The notes beneath the pieces are model-generated. The model saw only the letters and a list, made by a program, of their open reading frames with translations. It was not told the DNA's origin and searched no databases. Source: JAGMCF01 sp964398885 (GTDB lineage: Bacteria > Cloacimonadota > Cloacimonadia > JGIOTU-2). Taken from it: a stretch of DNA of 5,168 nt. The position numbers and the translations under genes were made by a program. This document shows positions 5,035 to 5,168 of this stretch, one piece after another (position 1 is the stretch's first letter; each line of letters begins with the position of its first letter). The stretch lies in NCBI GenBank assembly GCA_964398885.1, contig CAYNOU010000106.1:1-5168 (forward strand), written 5' to 3'.

Positions 5035-5168
5035 TTATCTTAATAACAGCATTTTTCTTGTAACCGCATTATCACCATATTCCAGTTTATAAAAATACAC
5101 ACCAGGACTTACTTTCTTTCCATCCTCATCTGTTCCATCCCAGACTATATCCGTCTTCACCCAGAAGT
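5035..5168 (-). CDS. C-terminal tail of a secreted protein with FlgD-Ig-like / type IX sorting domain
   Basis: A minus-strand frame enters from the right edge and stops at TAA 5035-5037, giving 43 visible residues. It reads FWVKTDIVWDGTDEDGKKVS and then PGVYFYKLEYGDNAVTRKML before a final LLR. The pattern W-D-G-T-D-x-x-G-x-x-V-x-x-G-V-Y-F-Y-K-L, then a basic K-M-x-x-L-x end, is that of the C-terminal beta-domain of FlgD-Ig-like / Por-type sorting tails. These tails end large secreted or surface-attached proteins in Bacteroidota, Cloacimonadota and relatives. The N-terminal part, which would tell the function, is outside the window. No gene follows it closely: 271 bases separate its stop from the HEAT-like start codon, and that gene has its own promoter. 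Confidence 0.85.
   Translation of the reverse strand, partial: FWVKTDIVWDGTDEDGKKVSPGVYFYKLEYGDNAVTRKMLLLR

Overview
The window is AT-rich DNA from a bacterium with a Gram-negative-type envelope. At the right edge a C-terminal tail of the FlgD-Ig-like / type IX sorting kind ends a secreted protein. At the left edge a protein starts with a clear signal peptide, and an acidic lipoprotein lies between. Together these suggest the Bacteroidota/FCB side of the tree or a related candidate phylum such as Cloacimonadota, Marinimicrobia or Ignavibacteria. This placement is inference: there is no rRNA or marker gene here.

Layout from left to right. At 1-140 (minus) is the N-terminal part of a secreted protein running off the edge. 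At 141-385 is non-coding DNA with two notable elements: an exact second copy (263-304) of the 3' end of the amidohydrolase gene found further on, and a 65-base imperfect palindrome (313-377). At 386-529 (plus) is a short orphan 3' end of a zinc-type medium-chain alcohol dehydrogenase gene. At 698-1990 (plus) is a lipoprotein of the branched-chain amino-acid-type ABC substrate-binding family, followed by a strong hairpin terminator (2025-2060). At 2145-3461 (minus) is an MtaD/SsnA-type amidohydrolase, probably a 5'-methylthioadenosine / S-adenosylhomocysteine deaminase. At 3477-3932 is a long non-coding stretch holding a GC-rich, hairpin-dense island (3578-3846). At 3933-4763 (minus) is an alpha-helical HEAT-like protein that may be related to AlkD/AlkC DNA alkylation repair proteins, with a recognisable sigma-70-like promoter upstream. 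At 5035-5168 (minus) is the tail of a secreted protein.

The genes do not form an obvious operon or pathway. The substrate-binding lipoprotein has no permease or ATPase gene beside it in this window. The deaminase would work in methylthioadenosine/SAH salvage on its own, and the HEAT-like protein stands alone behind its own promoter. I did not find a convincing new multi-gene system. The most unusual material is non-coding: the patchwork at 263-529 (duplicated gene end, palindrome, truncated gene end, side by side) and the hairpin island at 3578-3846, which shares a CCCGAT/ATCGGG core with the palindrome.
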